Source of the DNA: Hymenobacter sediminis
GTDB lineage: Bacteria; Bacteroidota; Bacteroidia; Cytophagales; Hymenobacteraceae
Assembly (NCBI RefSeq): GCF_003231285.1
Contig: NZ_QKNS01000008.1
Location: 124,001 to 188,000 of the forward strand
Reading direction: 5' to 3'
DNA length: 64,000 nucleotides
Made by a program: the position numbers and the translations under genes. Numbering within the stretch: the stretch's first letter is position 1; every line of letters begins with the position of its first letter. The notes beneath the pieces are model-generated. The model searched no databases and had not been told where the DNA came from. It saw only the letters and a program-made list of their open reading frames with translations. Positions 48,536 through 58,084 of this stretch are shown in pieces.

Positions 48536-50926
48536 ATGGAACAGCGCGTCTCCCCTTCCTCTTCCGAAGTAGATCTGCACGAACTTCTTTTTCGGCTCCG
48601 GCACCGCTGGCCCTTGTTTGTAGTGGGCTTGCTGCTGGCCGTAGCGGCAGCCTTCGTGTACCTGCGCGTGAAAGCCCCTACCTACGCTTTCCGGGCCACC
48701 ATGCTGCTCGGCGACCAGAACACGGGTTCCAAGCGCGCCCAGGAACTGCTGCAAGCCCTGGACATGAAGGATAAGGGGCCTAAGATGGAAGACGAAATTG
48801 GCATGATAACCTCGGCCGATGTGGTACAACGGGCCATCAGCCGGCTGCCGTTCGCGGTTTCTTATTTTGCCGCCCCCAATACGTGGCTGAACTCCCTGCG
48901 CGACTTGGAAGTGCAGGAGCGCACGGCTACCTCCATGCCCTTCCGGGTAGAGCCCGTGCCGAACACCCCCCAACTAACGGGCGTGCGCCTCTACGTAGAG
49001 CCCCTGTCGGATGGTCGTTTCACGGTGCGCGCCGATGCCGGGGTAGGCCAGCTGCGCGACCTGAGCAGCGGCGAGTTGCTACGCGAGGTGCGCCAGCCCC
49101 ACCTGAACGAAACCGTGCGCTCCGGCGACACGCTGCGGAGTGCCCTGTTCACGGCGGTGCTGCACGCCGTGCCCGGCGTGCCCACCCAAGCCTCAGAGCG
49201 CTACTTTATTCAGCTCAACGACCAAGCTAGCCTCACAGAAACCTACCAGAGCCGCCTCGTGGTACGCCCTATTGATCATGAGTCGCGCATTATTGAGCTG
49301 ACGGTGAAGGGCAACGTGCCGGAGCACGAGGTACAGTTTCTGGATACACTGATGCAGGTATACGTGGAGGATGACCTGCGCGAAAAGAACCTGACGGGCC
49401 ACAAGACGGTGGCGTTCCTCGATCAGCAAATCGGACATCTTTCTGACTCGTTGCGGCAGTCGGCAGCGGCCCTTAGCTCGTTCCGGGCTGCCAGGGGTAT
49501 GGTGGACGTAGGGGCTCAATCGACGGCGGGCATTCAGAAGCAGGGGGAACTGGAGATGCTACGGGCCAAGGTGGCAACCAACCGCAAGTACTACCAGAAC
49601 ATGCTTAACTACCTGCAAGCCAACCAGGGCACCAGCCAGATTGTGTCGCCGAGCAGCGTGGGCATTGAGGACCCGGTAGTAAACAACCTGATTCTGCAGC
49701 TCGCCGACCTGAACAGCCAGCGGGCCGCCCTAGGCGTGAATGCCAGTGCAGAGAACCCCCTGGTAACTATTCTGGACCAACGCATTCGTACGGCCAAGGA
49801 ATCGTTGACGCAGACCTTGGCTAACATGAACCGGGCCGCCGATATCACCCTGCGCGACTTGGACAGCCAATTGAGCCGGGTGCGCGGCACCATGAGCCAA
49901 CTGCCCGAAAACGAGCGGCAGCTGGCATCCTTGAAAAGCAAAACCGACTTCAACGACAAAAACTACCAGTTCCTGATTGAGAAGCGGGCCGAAGCGGGCA
50001 TTCTGCTGGCCACCAACACCACCGATAAAAAGGTAGTAGACCAAGCCTCAATGATGGGCAACGGGGCCATTGCACCCAAGCCAGCGCTGGTTTCGTTGCT
50101 GGCGTTGCTGGCCGGGCTGGGCATTCCGCTGGGCATCACGCTGCTCCTCGACAAGGCCAACCGCCGCATTCAAAGCAAGGAGGATCTTTCGCGCATCACT
50201 ACTATTCCCATGCTGGGGGTAGTGGCCCACGGCTCCAGCCAGGACAAGCTCCAGATGCTGACTTCGCCCAAAGGCCCCATTGCCGAGTCGTTCCGCTCCA
50301 TCCGGGTGAATCTGCAGTATTTGTCGGCAGGTCTGGATAAGCGCATTATCGGCGTTACGTCCTCGGTACCAGGTGAGGGCAAAACGTTCTGCGCCGTGAA
50401 CCTGGCAGCGGAAATTGCCAACAGCGGGCGGCGCGTGCTACTCATGGAGTGCGACCTGCGCCGGCCGACCGTAGCCGGGTATTTCGGGCTGGAAGCGACC
50501 TGCACCGAACACGGCCTGAGCTCTTACCTGATGGGCCTGAGCACCCTGGATGAAAGCCGCCATGCCTGCGTGGTACCCAACCTTACGGTGATGTGCTGCG
50601 GCCCCATTCCGGCTAATCCGGTGGAGCTGCTGGAAAGCGCCCGTATGCGGGAACTGGTGGCGCAAATCCGCTCCGAGTATGACTACGTGATTGTAGATAC
50701 CCCGCCTGTAGGCTATGTGGCTGAGTTCTTCATTCTGACCCAGTACATGGAGGCCAACATTTACGTGGTGCGCCAGAATTACACCGAGCGGAGCCTGATT
50801 AGCCACATCAACGAGCTGCACCAGGAGAAGAAGATCAAGCATATCTACACCATTATCAACGATATGCACTTCACTAAGACCTACGAGTACCGCCACAAGC
50901 AGAAGGCCTACTCCTACGGGTACTAG
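48536..50926 (+). CDS. Wzc-like chain-length determinant/tyrosine kinase
   Basis: A 796-residue inner-membrane protein starting MEQRVSPSSSEVDLHELLFR. Helix 1 (PLFVVGLLLAVAAAFVYLRV) begins a Wzz domain. A long periplasmic coiled region follows, then helix 2 (ALVSLLALLAGLGIPLGITLL), then a BY-kinase domain. Walker A is SVPGEGKTFCAVNLA, Walker A' is LLMECDLRRPTV (Glu where Asp is usual) and Walker B is YVIVDTPPVGYV. The last 15 residues have five Tyr (TYEYRHKQKAYSYGY), the expected autophosphorylated tail. It controls polymer length and export with the Wza-like protein. An upstream TTG two codons earlier is less likely than the ATG at 48536. Confidence 0.94.
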   Translation: MEQRVSPSSSEVDLHELLFRLRHRWPLFVVGLLLAVAAAFVYLRVKAPTYAFRATMLLGDQNTGSKRAQELLQALDMKDKGPKMEDEIGMITSADVVQRAISRLPFAVSYFAAPNTWLNSLRDLEVQERTATSMPFRVEPVPNTPQLTGVRLYVEPLSDGRFTVRADAGVGQLRDLSSGELLREVRQPHLNETVRSGDTLRSALFTAVLHAVPGVPTQASERYFIQLNDQASLTETYQSRLVVRPIDHESRIIELTVKGNVPEHEVQFLDTLMQVYVEDDLREKNLTGHKTVAFLDQQIGHLSDSLRQSAAALSSFRAARGMVDVGAQSTAGIQKQGELEMLRAKVATNRKYYQNMLNYLQANQGTSQIVSPSSVGIEDPVVNNLILQLADLNSQRAALGVNASAENPLVTILDQRIRTAKESLTQTLANMNRAADITLRDLDSQLSRVRGTMSQLPENERQLASLKSKTDFNDKNYQFLIEKRAEAGILLATNTTDKKVVDQASMMGNGAIAPKPALVSLLALLAGLGIPLGITLLLDKANRRIQSKEDLSRITTIPMLGVVAHGSSQDKLQMLTSPKGPIAESFRSIRVNLQYLSAGLDKRIIGVTSSVPGEGKTFCAVNLAAEIANSGRRVLLMECDLRRPTVAGYFGLEATCTEHGLSSYLMGLSTLDESRHACVVPNLTVMCCGPIPANPVELLESARMRELVAQIRSEYDYVIVDTPPVGYVAEFFILTQYMEANIYVVRQNYTERSLISHINELHQEKKIKHIYTIINDMHFTKTYEYRHKQKAYSYGY

Positions 50927-50974
50927 CCTCGCGGGTCCCTACCCCCTCCTCGTTCTGTAAGCCTCTCCTTCCTT

Positions 50975-52525
50975 ATGCAAACTGCTGCCGCCCCTCCCCT
51001 CGCTTCCACTGCCCCGCGCAGCCTGATGGCCAGTGCCGTGCGAGGAGTGCAATGGACGCTGGGAGCCACCCTGCTCATGGCGGCCATTCAGGTGGGCTAC
51101 ACCGCCATTATGGCCCGCCTGCTGGCCCCCGCCGATTTCGGGCTGGTAACGTTGGCTGGTATTGTACTGCGTTTCGGGAGCTACTTCGCGGCCATGGGCA
51201 TGGAGCAGGCCCTGATTCAGAAGCCCGAGCTAACCACCCGCGACGTGCGAGCCGCTTTTACCTCAGCGGTGCTGCTGGCGGTGCTTTTTGGCGGGGCCCT
51301 GATTCTGCTGGCTCCGCTGGCTGGTACCGCCTTCCGGCAGCCTAACGTGGTGCCGGTGGTGCGGGCTCTGGCCCTGGGGTTGGTGCTGACTGGCCTATAT
51401 GCTACCCCCGTGAGCCTATTGCGCCGAACCATGCGGTTCCGGGCCTTAGCTGTGGCCGAGGTTAGCTCGTTTACGCTGGGCTACATGGGAGTAGGCGTGG
51501 CCCTAGCCTGGGCCGGCTGGGGTGCCTGGAGTTTGGTTGGAGCTCAGCTCAGCCAAGCTTTATTGCTGGCCCTGTTCAGCTACGCTACCACCCGCCACTC
51601 GGTACGACCTTTATTCCACTGGCCCACCTACCAACCCCTGCTCCGCTACGGTGGCTGGTCATCGGTGATTGGGTTTTGCGAGTATATGACCGGCGAGCTG
51701 GACAAGATGAGCGTCAGCCGGATATGGGGCGCCGCGGCCCTGGGCCTCTACGGCCGCGCCTGGATGCTGATTGCCCTACCCCTCTACCAGCTGGCAGCCA
51801 GCATTACCCGGGTAGCGCTGCCTTCCTTCAGCCAGGTACAGCACGAGCCGGAGCGCCTGCGCAAGGCTTACAGCCGGGGGGTGTTGCTCACGGGTGCCGC
51901 CCTGATGCCTGTGTGCGCCGGTGCCGCCGTTGCTGCCCCCGAGCTGGTTCGGGTACTGCTGGGCAGCCAGTGGGCCGCAGCCGTGCCCCTGGTGCGGGTG
52001 GTGTGCGGGGTGTTTGCCTTGAGCACCCTGAACATGCTGGCCGCCTCCATCTGCGACGCCACCGCCGCCCTACCCCGCAAGCTGCTACTAACCCTGGGCC
52101 ATGCCGGCCTGCTACTGGTGCTGTTTGCGGCCCTGCGGCAGGTAGGGCTGGTGGGCATCACCTGGGCGGTGCTGGCCGGAGAAGTACTACGGACTTTGTT
52201 TTATCTGCTGCTGATGCGGCGGGTACTGGCTCTTTCGCTTGGTGCGCTGCTGGCCAACTACGGCCCGGGCCTGCTGCTGGGCGCGGGGGTAGCGGCCAGT
52301 ATTGCCTTGGCGGCCCATGGGCTGCGGCCGCTGAGCTTGCCGGCATTAGTGCTGCTGGGGGCCGAGCTACTGACCGGGGCCTTGGCCCTGCCCGTGCTGG
52401 TGCTGGTGCTACCCCTCTCTGCCCTCCGAGCCGAGGTCAGCAGCCACCTGCACCATTTGCCCCTGCCGGGTGTGCCCCGGCTGCAGCGCCTGCTGGCCCG
52501 TCGCCCGTTCTGGTCTCTGGCCTAA
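50975..52525 (+). CDS. Wzx-type polysaccharide flippase
   Basis: A 516-residue protein with about 14 membrane helices. The start SAVRGVQWTLGATLLMAAIQ and ARLLAPADFGLVTLAGIVLR match the oligosaccharide flippase family (MOP superfamily), closest in style to the PST/WzxC group. LDKMSVSRIWGAAALGLYGRA is another conserved stretch. It would move lipid-linked repeat units across the inner membrane. It lies 48 bp after the kinase gene and 13 bp before the polymerase/ligase gene. Confidence 0.92.
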   Translation: MQTAAAPPLASTAPRSLMASAVRGVQWTLGATLLMAAIQVGYTAIMARLLAPADFGLVTLAGIVLRFGSYFAAMGMEQALIQKPELTTRDVRAAFTSAVLLAVLFGGALILLAPLAGTAFRQPNVVPVVRALALGLVLTGLYATPVSLLRRTMRFRALAVAEVSSFTLGYMGVGVALAWAGWGAWSLVGAQLSQALLLALFSYATTRHSVRPLFHWPTYQPLLRYGGWSSVIGFCEYMTGELDKMSVSRIWGAAALGLYGRAWMLIALPLYQLAASITRVALPSFSQVQHEPERLRKAYSRGVLLTGAALMPVCAGAAVAAPELVRVLLGSQWAAAVPLVRVVCGVFALSTLNMLAASICDATAALPRKLLLTLGHAGLLLVLFAALRQVGLVGITWAVLAGEVLRTLFYLLLMRRVLALSLGALLANYGPGLLLGAGVAASIALAAHGLRPLSLPALVLLGAELLTGALALPVLVLVLPLSALRAEVSSHLHHLPLPGVPRLQRLLARRPFWSLA

Positions 52526-52538
52526 TCTGCCCTTCGCC

Positions 52539-53837
52539 ATGAAAATCAACTTCCGGTTTTTACTGCTGCTGCCGCTGTTGGTGCTCCTGCTCACGGACCC
52601 GGCCTTTCTGGAGTTTATCACGCCGGATGAAGAAACCCCTCTGGCCGGACAGCTGCGCTATGCTCTGCTGGGGTTTGGGGTGGTGAGCCTGGTGCTGTAC
52701 GGCCGGCGCCTGCCACAGCTGGCGTGGCGCTGGCTGCTGGTGGTGTTGCTGGCCCACGGGCTGCTGGCCCTGGAATCGTACGCCGAATGGGGAGCTTGGA
52801 TGGCGTACCCGCACGTATTCAGCAAGCTGACGGATTTGTTGACCCTGCTCGGCTTCTTTGCTTTCTACTACCGCTTCGGCTTACCCCCCATGGGCACCCT
52901 GATGGTGCTACTGCTAACGGCCTTGTTCGGCAGCTTACTCCTGAACCACCCGGAGGCGCTGAGCCTGGGAGCTTTCCTTGAAAATGAGCGGGGCTTCACG
53001 GTTACTTCGGCGTACTTATTTCTTCTGCCTGCCCTCTACTACCTCAACCGCTATTTTGCCGGGGGCGGCGTGGTGTCTATGCTGGTGTGCCTGGGTTGCC
53101 TGGCCATGATTCTGTTTTTGCAGCACCGCACGGTGTGGCTGAGCACCATTCTGGCCCTGTTGCTCACGGCTTTTCTGGCGCGCCGAATTGGGCCGCCTCA
53201 GTTGCTGCTGCGTCGGCTCACGCCTCTGCTGCTGGTGCCTATGCTCTTGGGCCTCACCGGGGGCCTGGCCGTGGTGCTGGATGATCCGCAAGTGCTGCGT
53301 AAGCTCAGCAGCAGCCTCGATGATATTCAGCACGTGGATAAGCAGGGTACCGGCAGCTGGCGCCTCAAGCAGTTTGAGGCCTACGTGCCCTTTATTCTGG
53401 AGCGCCCGGTGGCCGGCTGGCGCAACGAGGGTTTCGAGCTGCCCGTGCAGTTCTACGGCTCCGATGATGATGCGCCGGTGTGGGAAGATCGGACGGGTCA
53501 CCACTTTCACAGCTTCTACATGGACCGGCTGTTTTACTTCGGCATCCTGGGTGTGCTGCTGGCTATTGCGGCGCCGTTTCTGCTGGTAGTGCGCTTTCTG
53601 CGGCGGCCCGGCCCCATTCCGCCGGTGGTGCTGGCTTTGGTAGCCTTCAGCGGAAGCAGTCTGCAGTACGGATTTTCCTTTGACTGGCCCTTATACCTCT
53701 ACGGGCTGCTGGGCCTGGGCCTGGCCTCGGTGGCGCTGGTACCAACCACCGCTCCGGCTGCTCCGCCTGCGTCCCCTACCCCTCCTGCCTCCCTCAATCC
53801 TTCCGTGCTAACCGCCCCCGCATATGCTGCACCCTGA
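52539..53837 (+). CDS. O-antigen ligase/polymerase (Wzy-like) membrane protein
   Basis: A 432-residue membrane protein starting MKINFRFLLLLPLLVLLLTD, with about 11 helices. ILFLQHRTVWLSTILALLLT is the Wzy_C/WaaL signature. A large loop follows, containing RLKQFEAYVPFILERPVAGW and HHFHSFYMDRLFYFGILGVL, which holds the catalytic His/Arg region. The C-terminus is a Pro/Ala-rich tail (TTAPAAPPASPTPPAS). It could polymerise repeat units or ligate finished chains; next to flippase and Wzc, polymerase is more likely. It overlaps the next gene by 14 bp. Confidence 0.85.
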   Translation: MKINFRFLLLLPLLVLLLTDPAFLEFITPDEETPLAGQLRYALLGFGVVSLVLYGRRLPQLAWRWLLVVLLAHGLLALESYAEWGAWMAYPHVFSKLTDLLTLLGFFAFYYRFGLPPMGTLMVLLLTALFGSLLLNHPEALSLGAFLENERGFTVTSAYLFLLPALYYLNRYFAGGGVVSMLVCLGCLAMILFLQHRTVWLSTILALLLTAFLARRIGPPQLLLRRLTPLLLVPMLLGLTGGLAVVLDDPQVLRKLSSSLDDIQHVDKQGTGSWRLKQFEAYVPFILERPVAGWRNEGFELPVQFYGSDDDAPVWEDRTGHHFHSFYMDRLFYFGILGVLLAIAAPFLLVVRFLRRPGPIPPVVLALVAFSGSSLQYGFSFDWPLYLYGLLGLGLASVALVPTTAPAAPPASPTPPASLNPSVLTAPAYAAP

Positions 53838-54879
53838 CGCTACGCCCTCGGCGGCCGGCAGCCTGACTACGCCGGTACTGCTGTTAATTTTTAACCGCCC
53901 TTCTACCACCCAGCAGGTGCTGGAAGCCCTGCGCCGTGCCCAGCCGGCGCGCCTCTACGTGGCCGCCGATGGTCCGCGCCCCGATCGACCCACCGATGCT
54001 GCCCTCTGCCAGGAAACCCGCCAGCTGGTGCTTAACAGCATCGACTGGCCCTGCGAAGTGCACACCCTCTTTCAGCCTACCAACCTCAACTGTGGGGTAG
54101 GGCCGGCCACGGCCATCAGCTGGTTTTTCCGGCACGAGGCAGAAGGCATTATCCTGGAAGATGACTGCGTGCCCACCGGTAGCTTCTTCCCGTTCTGCCA
54201 GGAAATGCTGGCCCGCTACCGCCACGATACCCGCATCATGCACATTGGCGGTAACAACTTTGGGGCACCCAACCACGTCCTCCGGCCCGAGGAGCCCTCC
54301 TACTACTTCTCGTCGCAGGTGAATAGCTGGGGCTGGGCTACCTGGCGCCGGGCCTGGCAACTCTACGACTTCCACCTGACGGATTTTGAACGAATCAGGA
54401 GCAGTGGCAGCCTGAGCCGGGCCTACAGCTCGGGCCTGGAGGCCCGTTACCGCTTGGCTAAAATAGCTGGGGTGATGCGCCTTTCCAGTCCGCCCCATGT
54501 GTGGGACTACCAGTGGCATTTTGCGGTGGCGGCCCACTCGGGTCTGTGCATCGTGCCGGCCACTAATCTGGTGGGTAACATCGGGTTTGGGGCCGCCGCT
54601 ACCCACACCCACGACGCCGAAGACGACTTCGCGGCCGTGCCTACCCAAGATCTGCTGTTTCCACTGCAACACCCCCTGCGCGTGCTGCGCGACCACCGCC
54701 GCGACCAGTACCAGTTCCGCCGGTTTTTGCTGGGGCGGGTGCAGGCCATTGGCCGGCGCTGGTTGCGCCGTTTGGTACCGCGGCTGCCTACCCCCTCCGC
54801 TTCGCCTGCGTCTCCTGCTTTGTCTGCCTCAGTTCCCGCCCATCTGTCTGTCTCTCCTGCCAACGCCGATGTATCATGA
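53824..54879 (+). CDS. GT-A-fold glycosyltransferase-like protein (HlpA-like)
   Basis: A 351-residue protein. TTPVLLLIFNRPSTTQQVLE at the N-terminus and ARLYVAADGPR resemble nucleotide-diphosphosugar transferases annotated as HlpA-like. GIILEDDCVPTGSFFPFCQE supplies the acidic metal-binding motif. QVNSWGWATWRRAWQLYD is a family hallmark. The C-terminal 60 residues are basic then Pro/Ser/Ala-rich and probably disordered. Donor and acceptor are unknown. Its start overlaps the polymerase gene and its stop overlaps the next gene (ATGA). Confidence 0.85.
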   Translation: MLHPDATPSAAGSLTTPVLLLIFNRPSTTQQVLEALRRAQPARLYVAADGPRPDRPTDAALCQETRQLVLNSIDWPCEVHTLFQPTNLNCGVGPATAISWFFRHEAEGIILEDDCVPTGSFFPFCQEMLARYRHDTRIMHIGGNNFGAPNHVLRPEEPSYYFSSQVNSWGWATWRRAWQLYDFHLTDFERIRSSGSLSRAYSSGLEARYRLAKIAGVMRLSSPPHVWDYQWHFAVAAHSGLCIVPATNLVGNIGFGAAATHTHDAEDDFAAVPTQDLLFPLQHPLRVLRDHRRDQYQFRRFLLGRVQAIGRRWLRRLVPRLPTPSASPASPALSASVPAHLSVSPANADVS

Positions 54880-56192
54880 ACATTATTCTTTCAGCTTACG
54901 CCTGCAACCCTGAGCACGGAGGGGAAGATGGGAACGGTTTTCACTGGGCCTGGGAGCTGGCCCAAAGCGGCCAGCGCGTGTGGTGTTTCACTACCCCCGA
55001 GAATGAAGGCGCTACCACCCGCTTCCTGACCGACCATGCCCACGATCCGGCCAGCCACCGCCTGTCCTTTTACTACCTCCATGTGCCAGCGCTGGTGCAG
55101 TTTCTCTACCGCTGGCAGTTTGGCGTGTACCTACACTATATGGTATGGCAGTTTCTGGCTTGGCGCCGGGCCCGGGAGCTCAGCAGCCACGTCGAGTTCG
55201 ACCTGGTGCACCATGCCACGTACAGCAGCCTGAAAATGGGTTCTTGGCTCTGGCGCTTGGGCAAGCCCATGGTGTATGGGCCGGTAGGCGGGGCTCAACG
55301 GGCACCCATAGCCTTCCGCCAGTACGTGCCCGATTGGTTTCGGACAGAAACCCTGCGCTCGGCTTTCACCTGGGTACTGACTCGCTTCGACCTGAACCTG
55401 CGCCAAAACCTCCAGCACGCTACCCTCGTGCTGGCTTCCAACGATGAGTCGGCTGAGCTGGCCCGCCGCCTGGGCGCCCAGCAGGTAAAGGTGTTTCTGG
55501 ATACCGGCCTGCCCGACAAGTTTCAGGGCGCTGTGATGCCAGACCGCCAGCCAGGGCCGGTGCTGCGCCTGCTGTGGGTGGGCCGCCTCTACCCCAATAA
55601 GGCCCTGCCGCTGGTACTCGATGCCCTGTCGCAGGTGGATAAGCGCGTGGCCTGGCACCTGACTGTGGTGGGCGACGGTCCCATGCACGACCGGGTAGCA
55701 GGCTGGCTGGAGCAATACAAGGTTACCGACCGCGTAACCTGGGTAGGGCAGGTGCCCTGGCTGACCGTGCGCAGCCTTATGGAAACCCACGATGTGTTCA
55801 TGTTTGCCAGCCTGCGCGATTCGTTTGCCTCACAGTTCATGGAAGCCATGGCCACTGGCCTGCCCATCATCACCCTGAACCACCAGGGCGCCCGCACCTT
55901 CTTGCCAGCCGCAGCCGCCATTAAGGTGCCCGTGGAAGTGCCGTCGGTTACTACGGCGGCTCTGGCCCGCGCCGTGGAGCACCTAGCTTCGCACCCAGCC
56001 GAACGCCTACGCATGGGCCGGGCCAGCTACGAGTTTGCCTGTGCACAAACCTGGCCGGCCCGCATTCAGCAGCTCCTGACCTTGCTCGACACCTTGGGGG
56101 TAGTGCCTCCCCCCCAGCACGCAGCCAAGCCGGTACCCAGCATTCCGGCGGCTGAGCAGTTTGCCCCAGAGCCCGATTTACTGGCTTCCTGA
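54876..56192 (+). CDS. Family 4 (GT-B) glycosyltransferase
   Basis: A 438-residue glycosyltransferase of the GT-B fold. The N-terminal domain starts MNIILSAYACNPEHGGEDGN and has MVYGPVGGAQRAPIAF, both typical of a Bacteroidota GT4 subgroup. The C-terminal domain has LRLLWVGRLYPNKALPLVLD and SLRDSFASQFMEAMATGLPI, in which the EX7E-type nucleotide-binding motif lies, with a Ser-rich variant of the usual E. It transfers a sugar from a nucleotide donor to the EPS repeat unit on the cytosolic face. The start is coupled to the previous stop by ATGA. Confidence 0.9.
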   Translation: MNIILSAYACNPEHGGEDGNGFHWAWELAQSGQRVWCFTTPENEGATTRFLTDHAHDPASHRLSFYYLHVPALVQFLYRWQFGVYLHYMVWQFLAWRRARELSSHVEFDLVHHATYSSLKMGSWLWRLGKPMVYGPVGGAQRAPIAFRQYVPDWFRTETLRSAFTWVLTRFDLNLRQNLQHATLVLASNDESAELARRLGAQQVKVFLDTGLPDKFQGAVMPDRQPGPVLRLLWVGRLYPNKALPLVLDALSQVDKRVAWHLTVVGDGPMHDRVAGWLEQYKVTDRVTWVGQVPWLTVRSLMETHDVFMFASLRDSFASQFMEAMATGLPIITLNHQGARTFLPAAAAIKVPVEVPSVTTAALARAVEHLASHPAERLRMGRASYEFACAQTWPARIQQLLTLLDTLGVVPPPQHAAKPVPSIPAAEQFAPEPDLLAS

Positions 56193-56213
56193 AATCTGCT
56201 GTTTTCTCCTTGC

Positions 56214-57077
56214 ATGGCCCGCCGGGGCGCTTTGCGTATGCTGTACATTGTTATTCCCGTATTCAACCGCCTGGTGTTTACCAGGGCCTGCCTGCTTTCC
56301 CTGCGCGCCCAAACCTGCCCCGATTTTCGGGTGATTGTGGTCGATGATGGTTCTACCGATGGCACTTCTGAAGCCCTGGCCCGCGAGTTTCCCGAAGTAG
56401 AGGTAGTAGCTGGCACGGGCATGCTGTTCTGGACGGCCGGGGTAAACCGGGGCATCCGGCGGGCCCTGGCCCAAGGAGCTACCCGCGTCATGACCCTAAA
56501 CAACGACGTGCTGGCTACCCCCGATTTTGTAGCCCAGATGCTGCACTGGGCCGATGAGTACCCCACTGCCGTGCTGGGTGCCCTGGAGCTGGACGTGGCC
56601 ACCAATGAGCCCGTGTACGGCGGCGAGCGGTTTAACTGGCTGACTCACACCCGGAAAGAACTACTACACGAATTACCCACGGCTGCCCGGCGCGGCCTGC
56701 ACCCTGTTACCTACCTACCCGGCCGGGGCCTGTTAATTCCGGCCGTAGTGCTGGAAACAGTAGGGCTGTTTGATGAAAAGCGCCTGCCCCACTACCTCGC
56801 CGACTACGACTATACCAGCGTGGTGCGGCGGCGCGGCTTTCCGGTATACATCAACTACGATGCCCACTTGCGCACCTACCCCGATGAAAGTGGCCAGGAG
56901 CAAACGCGCCGGCACCGCAGCCTAAAGGGCTATTACCAGCACCTGTTCGGGATTCGGGGCGGCGGCAACCTGCGCAACTTCACCCACTTCACGCTCAAAA
57001 ACTGTCCTACCCCACTCGTGCCGTTGTCCCTGCTCAATGGCTACGCCCGGCGCCTGGTGGGCTACTTCATGCACTAA
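56214..57077 (+). CDS. Family 2 glycosyltransferase
   Basis: A 287-residue GT-A enzyme. LYIVIPVFNRLVFTRACLLS begins the nucleotide-binding domain, VIVVDDGSTDGTSEALARE carries the donor-site Asp, and MTLNNDVLATPDFVAQML has the DxD-like NND motif. The later YLPGRGLLIPAVVLETVGLF and LADYDYTSVVRRRGFPVYI contain the catalytic Asp (DYDY), as in rhamnosyl- and related GT2 enzymes. The start could be the ATG at 56214 or one eight codons on (MLYIVIPV). Donor sugar is unknown. Confidence 0.92.
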   Translation: MARRGALRMLYIVIPVFNRLVFTRACLLSLRAQTCPDFRVIVVDDGSTDGTSEALAREFPEVEVVAGTGMLFWTAGVNRGIRRALAQGATRVMTLNNDVLATPDFVAQMLHWADEYPTAVLGALELDVATNEPVYGGERFNWLTHTRKELLHELPTAARRGLHPVTYLPGRGLLIPAVVLETVGLFDEKRLPHYLADYDYTSVVRRRGFPVYINYDAHLRTYPDESGQEQTRRHRSLKGYYQHLFGIRGGGNLRNFTHFTLKNCPTPLVPLSLLNGYARRLVGYFMH

Positions 57078-57115
57078 CCGTTTTCCTACCCCTTCCCGGC
57101 TCCTGCTACCTCCGC

Positions 57116-57997
57116 ATGGTTATCATGATCAAACGCTTCGGGCAACTGGGCAACCGCTTATTTCTGTTCAGCCACTTTGTGGCCAATGCCGTGGAGCACG
57201 GCTACGCGCTGGCTAACCCTAGCTTCAACGGCTACGCGCGCTACTTTGAGGCCACCAGTACCGGCGACTTCGATGGCCTGCCGATTCGGCTGAACGGGTT
57301 CCGGCGGCCCTTTTTCGATTCGGTGTTTGAGCTGGTGCAGCGCCCACCCGTGTTCGACTATGTGCAGCGCTGCTACCGCCGCTTGCCCCTGCCGGCTAAC
57401 CACCCCAAGCTGCTTTACCTGCACGATGACGACAGCTTCGACCTGAACAACCCCGAGTATCTGGCAGCCGCCCAGCAGCGCACAGTACTGGTGCACGGCT
57501 GGCAATTCCGCGACAAAAGCCACTTCGCCAAGCACGCGCCCTTGCTGCGCCACCTGTTCCGCCCCATCGCCGAGCACCGCACCGCCGTGGCCGCCCTCAT
57601 CAACCGGCTTCGGCAAACCACCGATATTCTGGTGGGCGTGCACATCCGGCGCGGCGACTATGCGGTTTTCAACAACGGTGGGTATTATTATGATGACGCT
57701 ACGTATGCCCGCACCCTGCACGAGCTGCTGGCGCAGTTACCCGCACACAAGCGCGTGGCTTTCCTGCTCTGCTCCAATGAGCCCGTTGACTTGACCGCTT
57801 ATGCTGGCCTGACGGTACACCAGCCTACGGGGCATTTCATCGAAGACCTGTACGCACTGGCCGCCTGCGACTACGTGCTGGGCCCGCCCAGTTCCTATTC
57901 TATGTGGGCTTCCTTTTACGGCGAGGTTCCCCTGCTGCACCTGCACCACGCGCAGCAGGCAGTGGAGCTTAGCCAGTTCGAGGTGTATACCGATTAA
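57116..57997 (+). CDS. Family 11 alpha-1,2-fucosyltransferase
   Basis: A 293-residue GT11 enzyme. The N-terminus IKRFGQLGNRLFLFSHF and the diagnostic HIRRGDY (residues 176-182), followed by the conserved C-terminal DYVLGPPSSYSMWASFYG, identify the alpha-1,2-fucosyltransferase family, which uses GDP-L-fucose. A start at the second Met (57125, MIKRFGQ) fits most relatives better than 57116, but both are in frame. The presence of gmd further downstream, which makes the GDP-fucose precursor, supports fucose as the donor. It probably adds a side or terminal fucose to the EPS unit. Confidence 0.9.
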   Translation: MVIMIKRFGQLGNRLFLFSHFVANAVEHGYALANPSFNGYARYFEATSTGDFDGLPIRLNGFRRPFFDSVFELVQRPPVFDYVQRCYRRLPLPANHPKLLYLHDDDSFDLNNPEYLAAAQQRTVLVHGWQFRDKSHFAKHAPLLRHLFRPIAEHRTAVAALINRLRQTTDILVGVHIRRGDYAVFNNGGYYYDDATYARTLHELLAQLPAHKRVAFLLCSNEPVDLTAYAGLTVHQPTGHFIEDLYALAACDYVLGPPSSYSMWASFYGEVPLLHLHHAQQAVELSQFEVYTD

Positions 57998-58084
57998 TTT
58001 CCCCTACCCCCCCTGCCTATTGGCGAAAGCCTTTAACCACCAGCAGCTTCTGAATCCCAGCAGCATAATACTCCGAGCCTGCTT

